NCBI GenBank assembly: GCA_037013495.1
Contig: CM072806.1
Span: 7,432,001 to 7,496,000, forward strand
DNA: 64,000 nt
Source of the DNA: Hippophae tibetana
Taxonomy: Eukaryota > Streptophyta > Magnoliopsida > Rosales > Elaeagnaceae
Reading direction: 5' to 3'
Shown here: one piece after another, positions 29,261 to 43,209 of the stretch
Position numbering within the stretch: position 1 is the first letter of the stretch
Layout: the number at the start of each line of letters is the position of its first letter
The notes under the pieces: model-generated
What the model was told of the DNA's origin: nothing
What the model saw: the letters and a program-made list of their open reading frames with translations, nothing else
Database searches by the model: none
Position numbers and translations under genes: made by a program

Positions 29261-32200
29261 TTATTTTTATGATAATTATGTATTTTAATAAAACACAAAA
29301 GTTGGTAAATAAGAGAAAAAAAAGCCTATAAGATAAGATCATGGATAAGGTAAAATAAATAATTTATATTTATCTTACAAAATAATAATGACAGGTTGTA
29401 TAATTAAAGGATAAAAAAGTTGGACAAAATAGTCCAAAATAAAAAAAATGACGCATGGTTAATGATATATAGTAATAAGATATATATATATATATATATT
29501 AAAAGTATAAATAATACCTTATAAATTTTTGGATTAAATTATCTAAATATTTTAGAATAATAATTATTATTGTCCTTAGCTTTTTAGTATTAGTATAATT
29601 TATTTAAAAAAATTATTTTTTATAAATTAAATAATAAATTATTAATATTTAAAATATTGATAATTATATATATTTTTATTAATTAATACTAATTATTAGT
29701 ATTTAAAAAATTAGTAATTATTTTAAAAAATAGTTAAAATATTAGTTGTATTCTTAATATTTTTAAATAATAATAACAATATTATAGTTTTAATAAAATT
29801 AAACTTAGTAGTAATTTATTTTTAATATTTTAATAAATTATGACTAACGCATATATATTATACATATGTTTGTTCTGATGATAAATAATTCAGATAAATA
29901 GTAAAAACAATTATAATAAAATTAGTAAAATATATAGATATTAATAAATATATAAACTTAACTCAATAAATAATTCTTAAAATTAAGAAAAATATTTAAT
30001 TATAATTAAAAATATTTGTATAAGGAATAATTATATATATATATATATATGTAAATGAGTAAACTCATAAACATATTATGTTACCACCCTACCAACAAAA
30101 TGTGAGGATATAACCTACCCCTTATAAACCTTGATTCGTTTTATAATAGAAGCTTAGAATTCATTCAAAATCCGATATGGAGTTCGTTACCAAACAAGAC
30201 CAATCTTGTCTTCATTTTAAAATCTCAAATAATTTTACATAATTAAGTCCCAAAGTAAGCATTATTAAGTCAACAAGGTTTTCTCAATTGTATCATTTTT
30301 CTTCTTCTTATTGTTATGGGATACAAAAGACAAAAGTAATCGATAAGAAAAAATTGGACCACATCTCAAAAGAAGATATTCTAGCAAGTTTTCTACTAGA
30401 TTTTATCAATCGCACTCCTATCAAAACACCACCTAATACATTCACCTTCATTAATTCCAAATTCTAGGAGAAAAAAGAAGGAAAAACAATAGTAAATAAA
30501 AATAAAACCAAAACTTTTATTCAAAGGTGACCATCATATTATATTTATATGCTTAATTCATATCTTATATTATTGTATTTAAATTTATGTGTTGATTGAT
30601 GCAATAAAATATATAGATAATATTGTATAACATAAATTATTTAAAATAACAAATAATAATAATACACTTTAATTAATAAAGTAACAACTTATAAATTTTA
30701 ATCTAATCATATTTTAATTTTGTAATAATTATGTATCTTATCTTTTTATGAATTCACATCATATTACAAGGTGTATTTCTTAATAAGGAAAGAAAATGAA
30801 TAGAGAAAAAGTTATTTATATTCTCTTATTTACTTATTAAACACGTGGAAAGAGAATAAGAATCTTATAAATTTGAGTCATTTTTATTTATTATTATCGC
30901 TTTCAATCGATATTGATTCACTTCTCAAAATTCAAAAGATTTAATTACAAAATTATCCTTTATTTTTTATTATTATCTTTAAAAAAAATATTAAGTAAAT
31001 TAATATGATTTATTATGATTATTCTGATTGAAATTGATTTTAATTATGGATTAATAAATACATCTAAACTATAACCTTTACGCTTATAAATTTGTACTTA
31101 TTTTGCACCTCATCTATGGGCATAGCTATATTAGGGTTGTAATTCACGATCATAAATTTTATAAAAAATATATATTTTTAATGTTAAATAAATATTTATA
31201 TATAATAATATATTGTATAATTTTTATGTATATATTTTGTTATATCATAGTATGTATCCATAATATTTAGTAGACATATAGATAAAAAATAATATAAATA
31301 AATCGTGAGTAAAATTGGTAAACAATAAATATTTTTATTCATTTATTTGACAAACATTAATTATTTGCATATATAATTATAATAGTATATGTTATATAAT
31401 TTTTTTTAAAGTCAATATAGTGTAATCTAAAAATATTTCATATGTTTAAATTTAATTGATGATAATAAAATACCAATATCAAAAATTAAAAAAAATAAAA
31501 TTAAAAAAAAGAAGTATTATGAGAAATTTAAAATTAAAGCTTTTAAGCTTTTTCATTTATATACTCAAAGTTTCTCATATTTTATTTAATTCTAAAATTT
31601 TATTTTAATATTTTTTTTATATCAAAATTTTTTTATATGAAATTTTTATTTTTTCCAAATAATTTTTCATTAATTTTTACCACTATTACAAAACCAACTT
31701 ATTTCATTGTAAAAAAAAAACAGATGGAACAAATGTGACAAAAAAAATATTTGTATTTAATAGTCTTTTATTTTTAACAATATATATTTTTAAATATAAT
31801 CTCAAACTTAAAATCTTAAATTATATCTTATTTTTTATATTTTAATAAATTTTTTTAATTTTTAATTTTTAATTCTTAACACTTATATATGTATCACTAA
31901 TACTTATTAAAGTATTATATTTTTATTTATGTTAGTTAATTTTTGTTATAAGATAATGAGCTAATCTCTTTTAGCATAACATAAATTTTTTTTATCTTTA
32001 ATTAAAAAGAATCCATTGTAGCTATTAATCTATTATTAGATTATAATATACTTTTTTTTATTTTTAAATATTTAAATATAATTTTTTTATTTAATATTAA
32101 AAAAAATTATAATTCAACAACCCCTTAAAATATATTTCTAACTTGGTCTTTTATATTATAACATTTGTTTATTTTTTCAATTTTTAAAATAATTTTAATA

Positions 32201-33262
32201 CATAATATTATAAAATATATCTGCATAAGTTTGTGTGATGCTTTCATAACACTATGTATTCTATAGACGTTTAGTCATTAACTCGCCAAGAAGACAAACA
32301 AAGATGAGAAAACGAAGTTGCCGACAATTTGATTTTAAATTAATCACTATAAAAGTCTACGCAGCTTCTCATCTTTACCTAAACCACCAATAAAATAGTT
32401 TTTTTCCTTCTATTATCTAATAATTATATAATATAATTAAAAGTAAAGCAGTCACTCAAATTCTTACTGAGCCTTTTTGATAGGTGTAGCTATCTCAAGG
32501 GAACACCTTTTGATTACTTTTTGTTTATAGATAAATTTGGAGTTAGAGTTGGAATTGGAAAATGAGCTTCCACACTTTGATATTGTACTTAACTACCAAT
32601 TAAACTTAGTTAAATAGGGTTTAATAAGAAAAACCAAGGTCAAAAGTTGCCTAATGATACAAGTTGAACCACCTCCTTGCTTAATTTGAACTTTAATAAT
32701 TAAATAACCTATTTAATCAATCTTGTCCCTCAGTAATTTTTTTAATTTTTTATATTACATTGACCAGATGAATAAAGAGAATACAAAAAGAAATGGATAA
32801 AGAGAAAATAACAATAAATTTATATAATTTTAAATTTAGAGTATTAATATATACTACATTCCAAAAGAAATATTATTATATTTTAATCAGCAGCAAGCTC
32901 CATGTAAACTTTTTTCAGGAATTAGGGCAAACTTTTCGAAGTCCAAGTTCAACAATTTATGTCCGTCATTTTATCATTTGTATGTATGCAAAGACTAGAA
33001 ACCCAGGCTTCCTCTTGAACGACTCATACTTTTACATCTTTTTTTTTTTTTTTCAATACAATATTCCCTTAATCATTTGGCCTATAATATTTATTATTAT
33101 TATAATAAAAAATATTAAATTTATTTATGATATTAATTATATTTTTATTAAATAAATTATCATTAAAAATATATTAATATTTTTATAATAATAATAATTT
33201 TTAATATTGTAATATCACTATCTCATATATATATATATATGAATTGATATGCAATTTTGGTG
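29261..33262. other. AT-rich gene-free region
   Basis: About 4 kb without a recognisable gene. TA-dinucleotide runs lie near 29480-29500, 30033-30050 and 33223-33240. Less AT-rich blocks at about 30080-30480 and 32280-32700 have mixed composition but no protein or RNA signature that I can name. An open frame at 32793-33155 is low-complexity and is not called. Confidence 0.45.
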
Positions 33263-33382
33263 ATCGGTAGAAAATCATGTCAAAAAATTTAAAAGGAGAT
33301 ATATTCAATCAATTAAATTATTATCGGTAGAAAATCATGTCATAATATTTAAGAGGAGATATATTCAACCAATTAAATTATT
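33263..33382. repeat. Tandem duplication, 60-bp unit, two copies
   Basis: ATCGGTAGAAAATCATGTCA starts at 33263 and again at 33323, and the rest of the 60-bp unit matches apart from a few substitutions. It looks like a recent local duplication. Confidence 0.9.
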
Positions 33383-33759
33383 ATAAGTAATTAAAATAAC
33401 TTAAAACCAAGGGTCAACGGATACCCTCCCATTTATCATGAACTTAGAATTTGTTTCATATATCTACGTGTAAAATCCTTGAGAGATATACATCAAGAAT
33501 TTTTAATGAAGAATGGAGATAAAAGTGATATTTTATATATTATTTTTTTAGTTTTTAATAGTTTTTTATTTTTATTATAAAAAAATTATTTACATACAAA
33601 TAAGTTTATAATAAATGTTTTATAATAAAAAAAAGAAATTTTTGACTAAATAAATGATAAAAATAAAAAATATTTATGTAAAATAAAGAAAAATAAAGTA
33701 TATGTAATAATAAATATATAATATAAAATTTCGTTATAAAATGATACGAAAAGGTAAAT

Positions 33760-35060
33760 TGACACCTAAATTTTTTTAGGTGAAAATAAACTAATTCATA
33801 CCAATGATTTTAAAAAAAATCATTAGTCCACTAGTCTATCAGACCATCTAACTATCCATTATGAGAATAATGGTCTAATTACAAAACCAATATTTAAAAT
33901 ATTCTTCAAGATAATGCCCTAATTAATCTACTTATAAGACATTACTTTTCTTAACAATTTTAACAAGAAAAGTAATCGAATCCAGACCAACGTTTCAATT
34001 AACTTGAGTAACACAAGAAATCGAATCCGTTCAACCAATATCTAAAACGTTCACACAATAATATAAGTGTAAAGTGTGTTGCAAAGTATATTCAATAATG
34101 AATAATACTAACTAGAAGATTCAAGAATATATTAGTTAATATTAAATCATCTAGCAACTATAGAATAATTAAATTAAACACAAGTTTAATAAAAATATAT
34201 TCTTTAAAAAAAGATAATAAAATCAAATAATTATGATATTACACACGAAATTATTTGATCCAATAATTCGAGAAAGTAATAAAAAATAAGTTATATGAAC
34301 ATTTAATCAAAATATCATAAATTAATTAGACTTACTAATCAATCAAATACAATCATTAATGTTTGACAGATTAATAACAAAAACTTAAAGAAATATGATA
34401 TTGTTTTTGCAAAGCAATTTGAGAGAGATATCACAAAAATAATTAAAAAATTATAATGATAAAGAAAACAAGAGGGATTAGGATTTTTAAATAGAAAATA
34501 TTAAAGCTTTAATGTTAGGTTAAAGTCCAATTACATATATATCCATTAAATAATTCATAAAATAGTAAATAATATGGATAATATTGTTAATTAATAAGTT
34601 TGGCTCGAGTAAACAATTAAGTTTTAAGTTGAAACCATCACTACTCGATCGATTTAAATCGAGCTCAATCGATCAAACCAAGCAATTAAAAGAAGATCGA
34701 TCGATCTAACTAGGTAAATCGAATGAGATTGATTCTCGATTGATGCATTCCTTGATTGATCGAACATTACATTTCGATCAATTTACTTCATTTAAAGATT
34801 AATTCAATGACTTTTTATGCATGGTAGATTGATTCTCAATCGATCTACTTATTTTGATCAATCTAGATATTACTTGATCCATCGAGTAACCTATATGTAA
34901 AATGTTATTATGTGTCTAATATAAAATCTAACATACATAAAAACAAAGATATACCTGAGATATATTAATTTCTTAGACTTGAATAGTATTCTTAAAGTAC
35001 TCACCTAAAAATTAAATTATATTTAAATATTTTGCTCACGAATATTAACAATACTCATCG
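33760..35060. other. Possible degraded LTR-retrotransposon-derived block
   Basis: The block is more complex than its surroundings. At about 34640-34880 it has a cluster of TCGATCGA-like palindromes resembling those in the LTR of the intronic copia element. On the minus strand a pyrimidine-rich stretch near 34460-34500 resembles a retroelement leader. No paired LTR, primer site or coding block was found, so the assignment is tentative. Confidence 0.3.
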
Positions 35061-35885
35061 ACTTTATCATGTTAAATAATTATTATACAAGAAAAAATAT
35101 TGATGTTTTAATAAAATAACAACATGACAAAATATAAAATTTATAATACATTACTTATGATTATTTTAAATTTAAATGTATTTAAATCTATAAAAAAATT
35201 AAAAAAATCATATATTTATTAAAATAAGGTATATAGGAGTTATATATCCCCTTTTTGCCAAATTAAAGGATTTGTTGGGTTAGTAATGTTATGATTTTAT
35301 TTTAGGTTTTTTTTATCTTTATTTTAGTTAATAACTTAGTGGTACTTATATTAATAAATTTTATAAATTTGATGTGATTTTTTATTTTATTAGAGAATTT
35401 TCACACATGTGCATTTAATGAAGTACATTTGTGATATTTTTTATTATTCTTTTCACTAGAACATTGAAAACTTATTTTTCCTACCACTTTTGAATCTTTA
35501 AATACATATTTTAATACTTTTTAACTTATTTACACTCTCTCCAACATATCTTCTTCCATTATCACCCAAGATCTTAATGACTTCATTTATAGTTGGACCA
35601 TATTTGTTGATGTTTATCCAAATTTTATACAAATTACATCATTAAAGACTTGCAATATTAGCTTTGATACCATACGAGTTTTCAAAAAAACTAAGAAGAT
35701 GAGAAAAAAATACTCTTGAATATTATTGCTATTGAATCTATAAAAATGAATACAACAATACAATAATATGTTACCACAACTACCATTTATAGCTCTCTCA
35801 CACTTATAGCAATTAACCTCTAACAACTCATTGACATGTGTACAATACTACTAATAAACTATACTTAACAAATATCAAATATCTT

Positions 35886-36715
35886 ATAGGAGAGTTGGTT
35901 TTCAAACAAATTATAATATGATATTAGACTTAGAGATTCTGTGTTTAAGGCTTAACAACCTCAATTGTTTTCAAGTGTTTGACTTGCATGGTGCATAAAG
36001 TCAATACTTGTGAGAGAATGATAAATGTGTAAAAATAATATTAATCATTATCCCAACAGTTTAAACTTTTGATAGAGTTAATTTTTCAATAAACTTCTAA
36101 CATGGTATTAGAACTGAAGATCTCATGTTCAAGGCCTAACAACCTAAATTATTGAACTGTAAGTCTTTAGCCTATATAGTGTATAAAGCCAATACTTGTA
36201 GAAAAGTTAGAAATGTATAAAAATAATGTTGGTTATTCTCCCAATAACTTAAGCTTTTAGGAGAGTTCATTATCCAACAAACTTGTAACATGATATCAGA
36301 GTTAAAAGTCATGTGTTCAAAGACAATAATGTTAATTGTTGAATTGTAAGTGTTTGGTATGCATGATGTATAAATCCAACACTTATGAGGATTGATAAAT
36401 GTTTAAAAACAATATTCGGCTCTTATCTTAATAACTTAAGCTTTTAAGAGAGTTAATATCTTAATAAATTCTAACACGTTATTTGAGTTAGACGTCTTGT
36501 GTTCAAGACTTAGTAACCTCAATTATTGAATTTAAGTGTTTGGGTTTTATGATGCATATAACCAACACTTATGATGAATGATAGATGTATAAAATCAATG
36601 TTGTCTCTTTTCTTAATAGCTTTAGATTTTGAGAGAATTGGTTTCCTAAAACTTTTTAACATGATATCAAAGGCAAAAGTCATGTGTTTAAAGCCTAGTA
36701 ACCCCAATCTTCTAC
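35886..36715 (+). repeat. Tandem array of about 186-bp units, five copies, TRIM-like
   Basis: Five diverged units begin near 35887, 36072, 36258, 36446 and 36630. Each has a (G)AGAG(T/A)T(T/G/C) start, then AACATG(G)TAT(T/C)AGA-like sequence, then TCATGTGTTCAA, CCTCAATTATTGAA-like, and CCAACACTTATGA-like sequence. The ACA-TGGTAT(C)AGA junction resembles an LTR end followed by a tRNA-Met primer site, as in terminal-repeat retrotransposons in miniature (TRIMs), which can form tandem LTR-internal-LTR arrays. The repeat is certain; the TRIM origin is inferred. Confidence 0.75.
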
Positions 36716-37300
36716 CAAGAAGGTATCCTGCTATATATTTCTTTCTTGAATAAGGGCTTTTCAAATTTTTCTCTAGAGACTAGAGTAGCTATTTGGGACT
36801 CTATTCTGAATAAGAACTTCACAAACATATTTGATTATAAAATAAAATTTTCCATTTCCATACTACTGAAGTTAGTCAAACGAGTAGGGATTGAGAGGTT
36901 TCAATTTCATAATGTACAGTGTGATGGTAGTCCCAAAGAGTGAATTCAGTTTATAAATATCCCAATACCAATGATTATTCTAAAAGCAAAGATAAGATAT
37001 ATAATGTACCTGTTGTAAATGGATATCAGAGTTTCTTCTATCAATTAGGCACTAGGAAAGTTTTTGTTGTGGGAGCCTAGGTATCCAAAGATCCTGTCTG
37101 ATGTTAATGTGTCTTGTACTTACCTTCAAACAGATTCTTTGTTCAATTAAATCTTGAGTCCATAGTAGTCCATTTCAGATGCTTGAGTCATTTGAATTCT
37201 TTGGAACATTACAAAAAGAAGTGTGCTTAAGATATTTTTGAATGAAAACTATGACTCAATGTTTATCAGATTGGATAAACAACTTCCAAGCAACTTTGGG
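36716..37300. other. Unrecognised block with more balanced composition
   Basis: About 600 bp downstream of the tandem array is less AT-rich and has a short plus-strand frame at 36746-36943 that continues poorly. Translations in both strands did not match a family I know. It may be a decayed mobile-element fragment. Confidence 0.25.
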
Positions 37301-37790
37301 TAAGGATTTTGTCCTTAAAATATTTTGTCCCAAATATTAATTAGGATAATTTTTTTTTGTTCATTCGTTGTTTTAAAATGAGGGTCTGAAAAAGTCTAAT
37401 GGAACAAAAATTAATTTTGTTCTATAGAAATAATTTATTGCTGAAAGCAATTGGTAGTGTATTCAAAAATATGTTAAGTACAAAATATTTGTTTTTACAA
37501 ATTAATTTTTGTTTCAAAATTTCGTCCCTCCAAACTATTTTTTAAGACAAAAAAATTTGTTCTAATTTGAAACATATTTATCCTTAAAACATCTTAATTC
37601 TCTTAATAAAAATTTTAGGATAATTTTTTGTTACTTGAAACTAATAATTTAGAGATAAAATTGTAATAATTTTTTGTCCAAATTTATTTAGATTGAGATG
37701 AATTTGTCAATAATATTGTATCAAATATTTGTCTAAAAAAAGTATTATGGGACAAAGTATTAAAAAAATTCTAAGAGAATAGATTGAAAA
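37300..37790. repeat. Possible MITE-like inverted motif region
   Basis: TTTTGTCC(C) motifs occur on the left side (about 37310-37345) and GGGACAAA on the right (about 37749), with related GTCCCTCC and TTTTGTCC motifs between. This pattern suggests a decayed non-autonomous DNA element, but no exact terminal inverted repeats or target duplication were found. Confidence 0.3.
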
Positions 37791-40473
37791 AAAAAAAATT
37801 CAACAAAGCAATAGAAGTATACAGAAAACTCGACCTATTCATCAATATCTTTATGAACAAAAACCAATGACCACTTAAAACTCAATACGTTCTCCATTAC
37901 AATACATAAAACAACAATGTATCTTAATTAAGGTAGAGTCTACCTGCATTGATATCGGATTGAAGCATTTGATTCGACCATAGTGTGAAAACAGATTTAA
38001 AATAAGTATCCTGATTTGAGATTAGTATCATCAACATAATAATTTTTCATTTTTTAAAGTGATTTACATGTAAAACACACAATGTATCACTTCATTTGAT
38101 TAAAATGTGACAGGTGAGTTGAAATAAATATCTCAATGTTGAAAACGCTAGGGCCAAAGGCCAAGGTCTAAAGGCCTTTCTAAATAAACAAGTTCTCTTA
38201 AAGTTGTATTATTTTTTTTTTCATATTTTTATTACAATTCTATAGCTATATATAAGTAGATTTACTCATTGAATTAAACATTCCTTGATTTACTCAATGA
38301 ATTAAACATTCCTTGATTTATTTCTTAAATTACAGATTCTTTATTTTACTCCTTAAATCAAAGATTCTTTGTTTTTCTTATTGAATTACTACTTAAATTA
38401 AAGATGAAATTCTCCAATATTCAATTTGTTTTTGGTCAAAAAAAGTAAACAAAGTACCTTAGAGCTCAACCACTAAACATTCTAGCCACCAAGAGCTAAG
38501 CTTAAAACTTGATGAAGGCAAATCATGGAAACAAATGGTAACAATATTCAGCATGTCAAAAAAATCAGAGTAGCCTCCAATAAGCAATATAAAACCAAAA
38601 CAAGAACCAAGTTAAACACAAACTCATATTTGATTTCAAACCAAACATGAGACAACACAAATAGAATTCACACCTTTAGAATTAAAGATCTAACAAGTTC
38701 GATAGTTACATAAACTCGTACAACATACATTATACTACTCAATAATAAGAACTTATCAATTTTCATTCAATGATATATTTTTTCAACTATTTTTCTTACT
38801 ATTAATCTAGTTCAACAATCCACACCAAGTAGTGGATTTAGATCCAAATTGGTTTAGATCCAAATTGGTGTAGAGTTAAACAATAAATAATAATTAAGGA
38901 GAAATACATGGCAAGAGCCTCTAATTGCAAGCAAGCTGTTGCCAAGGCTCCACTGGATTTTCAAAGTAAAAGATAAATGAAGATCTATTCATCGTCTTAA
39001 GATCCAAACCGTCCGATTTTGTTTAATTCTTACGATATACACGCAAAAGAGAATCCAACTACCTCTTATACCCACTAGAGATTGCCTACCCTATAGTATT
39101 AGTATACATCAACATTCACTACCATCGACACAAAATAAAAAAAATAAATAAAAATTCCATTTGATTTAGCAGCTAGAAGTCAAATCTCCAATCGATTGCA
39201 TCATTACCATACGAAAAAAAAAAACAAAAACAAAAACAAAAGAAGATTCCTAGCAGCCACCAAAAGTTATCTTAAAAATAAAAGGACCCATGATGCTACT
39301 TCTTGTCCACTCTATCAAAATATGTCAATTTGTAGCATCCTTTAAATGGTTACAAAGACATTTTTATCCTCATTTAGAGAAATCCATTATATCAATCAGA
39401 TATTCCCATTTCCAACGACCCTGACCGGTTGATTGTGCTTATTTTTATAAGTATATCTTTAAATAAGTCAATTAATTAAAAGTTATTTAAAGAGAAATAT
39501 TAAAATATTATAAAATAGATTTATAATGATATTTTACTTATTAATTTAACTAAAATATATCATTAATTCTTAAATTTTAATTAATTTTATATATCTATAA
39601 TTTTATTAATTAACTTTTAAAACTTTACATATTTTATAATTTATATATGAAATTTTTAAAATTTAGAGACTAAATTATAAGATTTAAAATTTTAAAAATA
39701 TATGTATAAAATTTTAAAATTTCGATAACCAAATTGTATGTTTAATTTTTAAAAAAAATTATGTATGAATTTAATTAAAATTTAAAGAATAATAATATAA
39801 TTTAACCTATTAATTTATGAAAAAGTTATGCATCTAAAATAAATCTCCTCAAAAATAAAAGACACAAATAATAATTTTTTAAATATTTTTAAAAACATTT
39901 CTCATGAAATTGTCAAACATCTCTCAAAATTAACTTTTAATCAAAAGTAGAAACGATTATAAACGAATAGAATATATCCATTAAACAAATATAAAAAAGA
40001 AAACTTGGAAGCATAAAATCAACGAACGAATGATATGTCCTAAAATCGATATAGAGCTTTTTTCTACTCTCTAACTTCATATTCATAGTATGATTCACAG
40101 GAATTCTCATTAGATAACTATTGTTAGAAATACCTCTGAAGAATAAGTAAAAGCATGAAGATCCAACTATAACTCAACCCCACATCAAAACAAGGCTGCG
40201 TTTGGCTATAAGAGGATCAAAAAAGCTACATCCATTTACATAAAGTTACACATTGAGAAAAAAGTTTGGGATATTCCCCATTTACCCCATTAACAATAAA
40301 AAAAACCCATATCTTATATATAATAAAACTAAAAGTAGAGTTGAAAAACTAGAAAAATCCTAATAAGGGAAGGGAAAAAAATGATGAGATTTTTTTTTAT
40401 TTTTAAATTTTCTCTTTTGAGATCTTAGGTCTAGTGTTATGTTATGAACTAATTTAGATTCTTTAAGAAAATT
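37791..40473. other. Gene-free region downstream of the HLS1-like gene
   Basis: No gene recognised. It holds a two-copy 28-bp direct repeat (TTTACTCA at 38261 and 38289) and an exact two-copy 16-bp repeat TTTAGATCCAAATTGG (38837 and 38853). A more complex block lies at 38880-39420 with no named signature. The last few hundred bases should carry the 3' UTR of the minus-strand gene ending at 40474. Confidence 0.45.
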
Positions 40474-42827
40474 TTAAAACTCTCTGGGGTCGACAAAAAT
40501 AGACAAAGCAGGGGCTGACTTGGTCCAGTCACCGACAGAGCCGTCACTGTAGTCTTCACCAAGTCTCTTGATACACCACAAGTCTTCGGCGCATGATAGC
40601 CTCTTCCAATAAGGTATTCCTAACCTGAGCGGTTCGCGACATGACACCTCCGTTGCCACCACTTCACAACAATGCTCTTTAGCCAAGTTATGCGCGTAGC
40701 TACACAGACCTTTAACCATCTTCATCGCGCGTGGTCCTTCTCCTCCAATCCCATACATAAAGTGAAGTCCAAACGGTCTAAAAACTTCGGGTATCGAAGG
40801 CAATTTGAGCCAAGGCAAAGCGCGATCCACAAACCGACTCGCTTTTGCCAACACTCTCTTTGCAAATGACGCGCCTCTTACCTCGAGCGTAAAAACATCC
40901 TTACAGTTCCACACACTTAGTACGGCCCACGACTCGGGCGGTCTTTCTAAGAAACGATCCGAACCAGTCCATGACTCAGTCGAATAAGAACCCTTGGGTA
41001 CAGCCACAAAAGTGCCGAGACTAAGTTTGTTGTTGAGGACGGAGTCAATATCACGAGGAAAGAATTCGGTGGTTGAAAATCGTTTTCGATAAAGATTTTC
41101 CGCGTCTGAAGGAGAGAGTTTGATAATGGTGATCCGAGAAGATATCTTGATCCGGTGAGCGTAAACCGGGTTCACAAGGATTGAAGGTGTACGGAACTTC
41201 GAATAGCCACATTTGTCGGTGAAAAGCTTAACGGAAGCTTCGTTGTCGTTTTCAGTAGCTATGTATGAATACTCAGCACCATTATCTCTGAACCAATCCT
41301 CCATTTTTCTTACCAAGTTTAACCCTATTCCCATCCTCCTGTACTCACACAAACAAACAAAGAAACGAAAAAAAAAATACATCAGTATAATCATATCATT
41401 GCTACATTAAATCCCAATTATATATAACCGAAAATAATTCATGGGTTTTGTAAATAAAGTCACAATAATTAATGGGTTATCTTTTGGTTTCTCAAGTTTT
41501 TTAACATAATTGGAAATTTCTTTTTTTACTAAATGGACACGATTTTGGTAGGATCTCATCCACAATTTAGTGGACGCCTACCATCTGACTTAGTGGTTGA
41601 TGGGATTTTTCAATAACCCATAATATATCATTCATAAATTTTGTGACCCTGTTTTCCAACTAATTTTTTTCTTTAGTAATTTGAGAGGATAATATAATGA
41701 TATCGAAGTAGATATTTTATTTATTTAATTATAATAAATAAAATTCTAAAAATAATAGAAAAGGATATGTTATTATCTGTAAATAACTATATTAGTAATA
41801 ATTTTAAATAAAATGAGATATAATAAAATTTAAAAAATATGAAATAACTTTATGTAATGATACATCGGATATCTTTAATCTAATAAGCGGTTTTGGGTAA
41901 AAGTTAACATTTTATTTTAATTAATGCATTAATCAATTATAGAAAAAGTTAAAGTTAAGCTAAGCACCTATGAGAAGGAGAAACACGGAGGCCTAAAATA
42001 TAAGCAACTTTGCAATAAACAGGGACGGGTTTGATTGAAGTTGTTTCTTTGTTGTTCTTTGCATTTCTAGAGAGCTTTTTGCCGCATGTAACAATTTTGA
42101 GGCAACCTCTAATCATGCCCACTATTTCTTTCTCTTCTCCCATTTCAGCCACCTGTGTTTTGGATTAACATGAAACACATGTTAGACAAATAACACTACA
42201 CTTCAAATCGCATATGGCCCATGCCATTTTACTTTTAAACTTTTCAAAATTATATGTTAATAAAAATATAATAAAACTTTTTTACATTATAAAAAATAAA
42301 AAATTAATTACTTCATACAATTAAACCGGTAATGGGTTTTTACTATTCCAATATCCCTTTCTTTAGTGATTTGTAAGTAACATGTAAGAAGTTTCCACGT
42401 TATGTTTCATTGAATTTCTTTTAATGATAAAGTTGATGGGAAATAAAAGATTTAAAGAAAAGAAAAAAAGAGTAGTGGAAGGAAGAAGAAGAGTTATAAA
42501 GAAGAAGGACACAAAGTAAAAGGGACAAAATTAAAAAATATATATATATTGAAATGACATGTACTAGCTAGTAGCTAATGTTTATTTAGTTTTATTTATT
42601 TATTTATTTTTCTTTAATTTTGGGTACGTAATAGTGTTTTTAATTACCAGCATAAGAAAAGCAGGTGAGTTACGGACTCTGCAAATTGGGTCACCCAAGA
42701 GGTCGGTGAAAAGAGAAAGCTCACCGCTGGGTCCAACCTCACACCTTCTTTCTACATCTTCAACACTCAAACGATCTTTATTTGAATCGTATTCTCTTAC
42801 CACAATTTCTCTATCATCGTTTACCAT
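40474..42827 (-). CDS. HLS1: HOOKLESS1-like N-acetyltransferase (GNAT family)
   Basis: Three exons on the minus strand give 409 residues: 42827-42648, 42152-41968, 41338-40474 (TAA); introns are GT-AG and in phase. The N-terminal GNAT fold shows strand-like AEMGEEKEIVGMIRG in exon 2, KVAYILGLRVSPSHR, and the acetyl-CoA-binding RRMGIGLNL (122-130) that spans the exon 2/3 junction. The long C-terminal half (for example ESWAVLSVWNCKD and LHFMYGIGGEGP) is specific to the plant HLS1 family. Arabidopsis HLS1 (403 aa) is needed for apical hook formation and links ethylene with auxin response; direct substrates remain debated, so the enzymatic role is a family inference. The chosen ATG gives the family start VREYDSNKD. 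It could be HLS1 or its close paralogue HLS1-like; sequence alone does not separate them here. The gene looks intact. Confidence 0.94.
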
Positions 42828-43209
42828 ACTTTTTTCTGAGTTGATACCAATTAAGAAGAATAGTAATTAAAGTAAGGCCTTTTATATGAAGGAATGATCG
42901 AGCTCAAAGGACCAAAATCCAGAGAGAGTTAAATCGCAGCTTTTTCAAGGCCGCAATTAAAATTAGACTGAATAACATGTGTGTTATTATTATAAGCATG
43001 AAAGGGCGCTAAAAGAAGCTTAGTCTTCGAAATTTGAGAAACTAAGATGAGAGGTCTTCGAAATTGAAGAAGAAGAAGAAGAAAAAGGGTAATTTTGGAA
43101 AGGTAGAAAGGTGTAATTGAGGTTGGCTTTTGATTTTCTATCTTCTTTGCCTTTGGTGATGAGTGATGAATGGATCATCATTCAGATAAACAACTGCTCT
43201 TATAGAGCC

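Noticed and set aside
32793-33155. 120-codon plus-strand frame
   Set aside because: Composition-driven (Ile, Phe, Tyr, Asn, Lys), ends in homopolymer-like residues, no motif or start context.
36716-37300. Possible integrated pararetrovirus fragment
   Set aside because: No reverse transcriptase, protease or movement-protein motif was visible; it is left as unassigned.
38880-39300. Possible microRNA precursor or non-coding RNA in a more complex block
   Set aside because: I could not see a convincing stem or any plant microRNA sequence that I know.
40672-41410. Plus-strand frames opposite the HLS1-like gene
   Set aside because: Antisense to a clear coding exon, with no motif.
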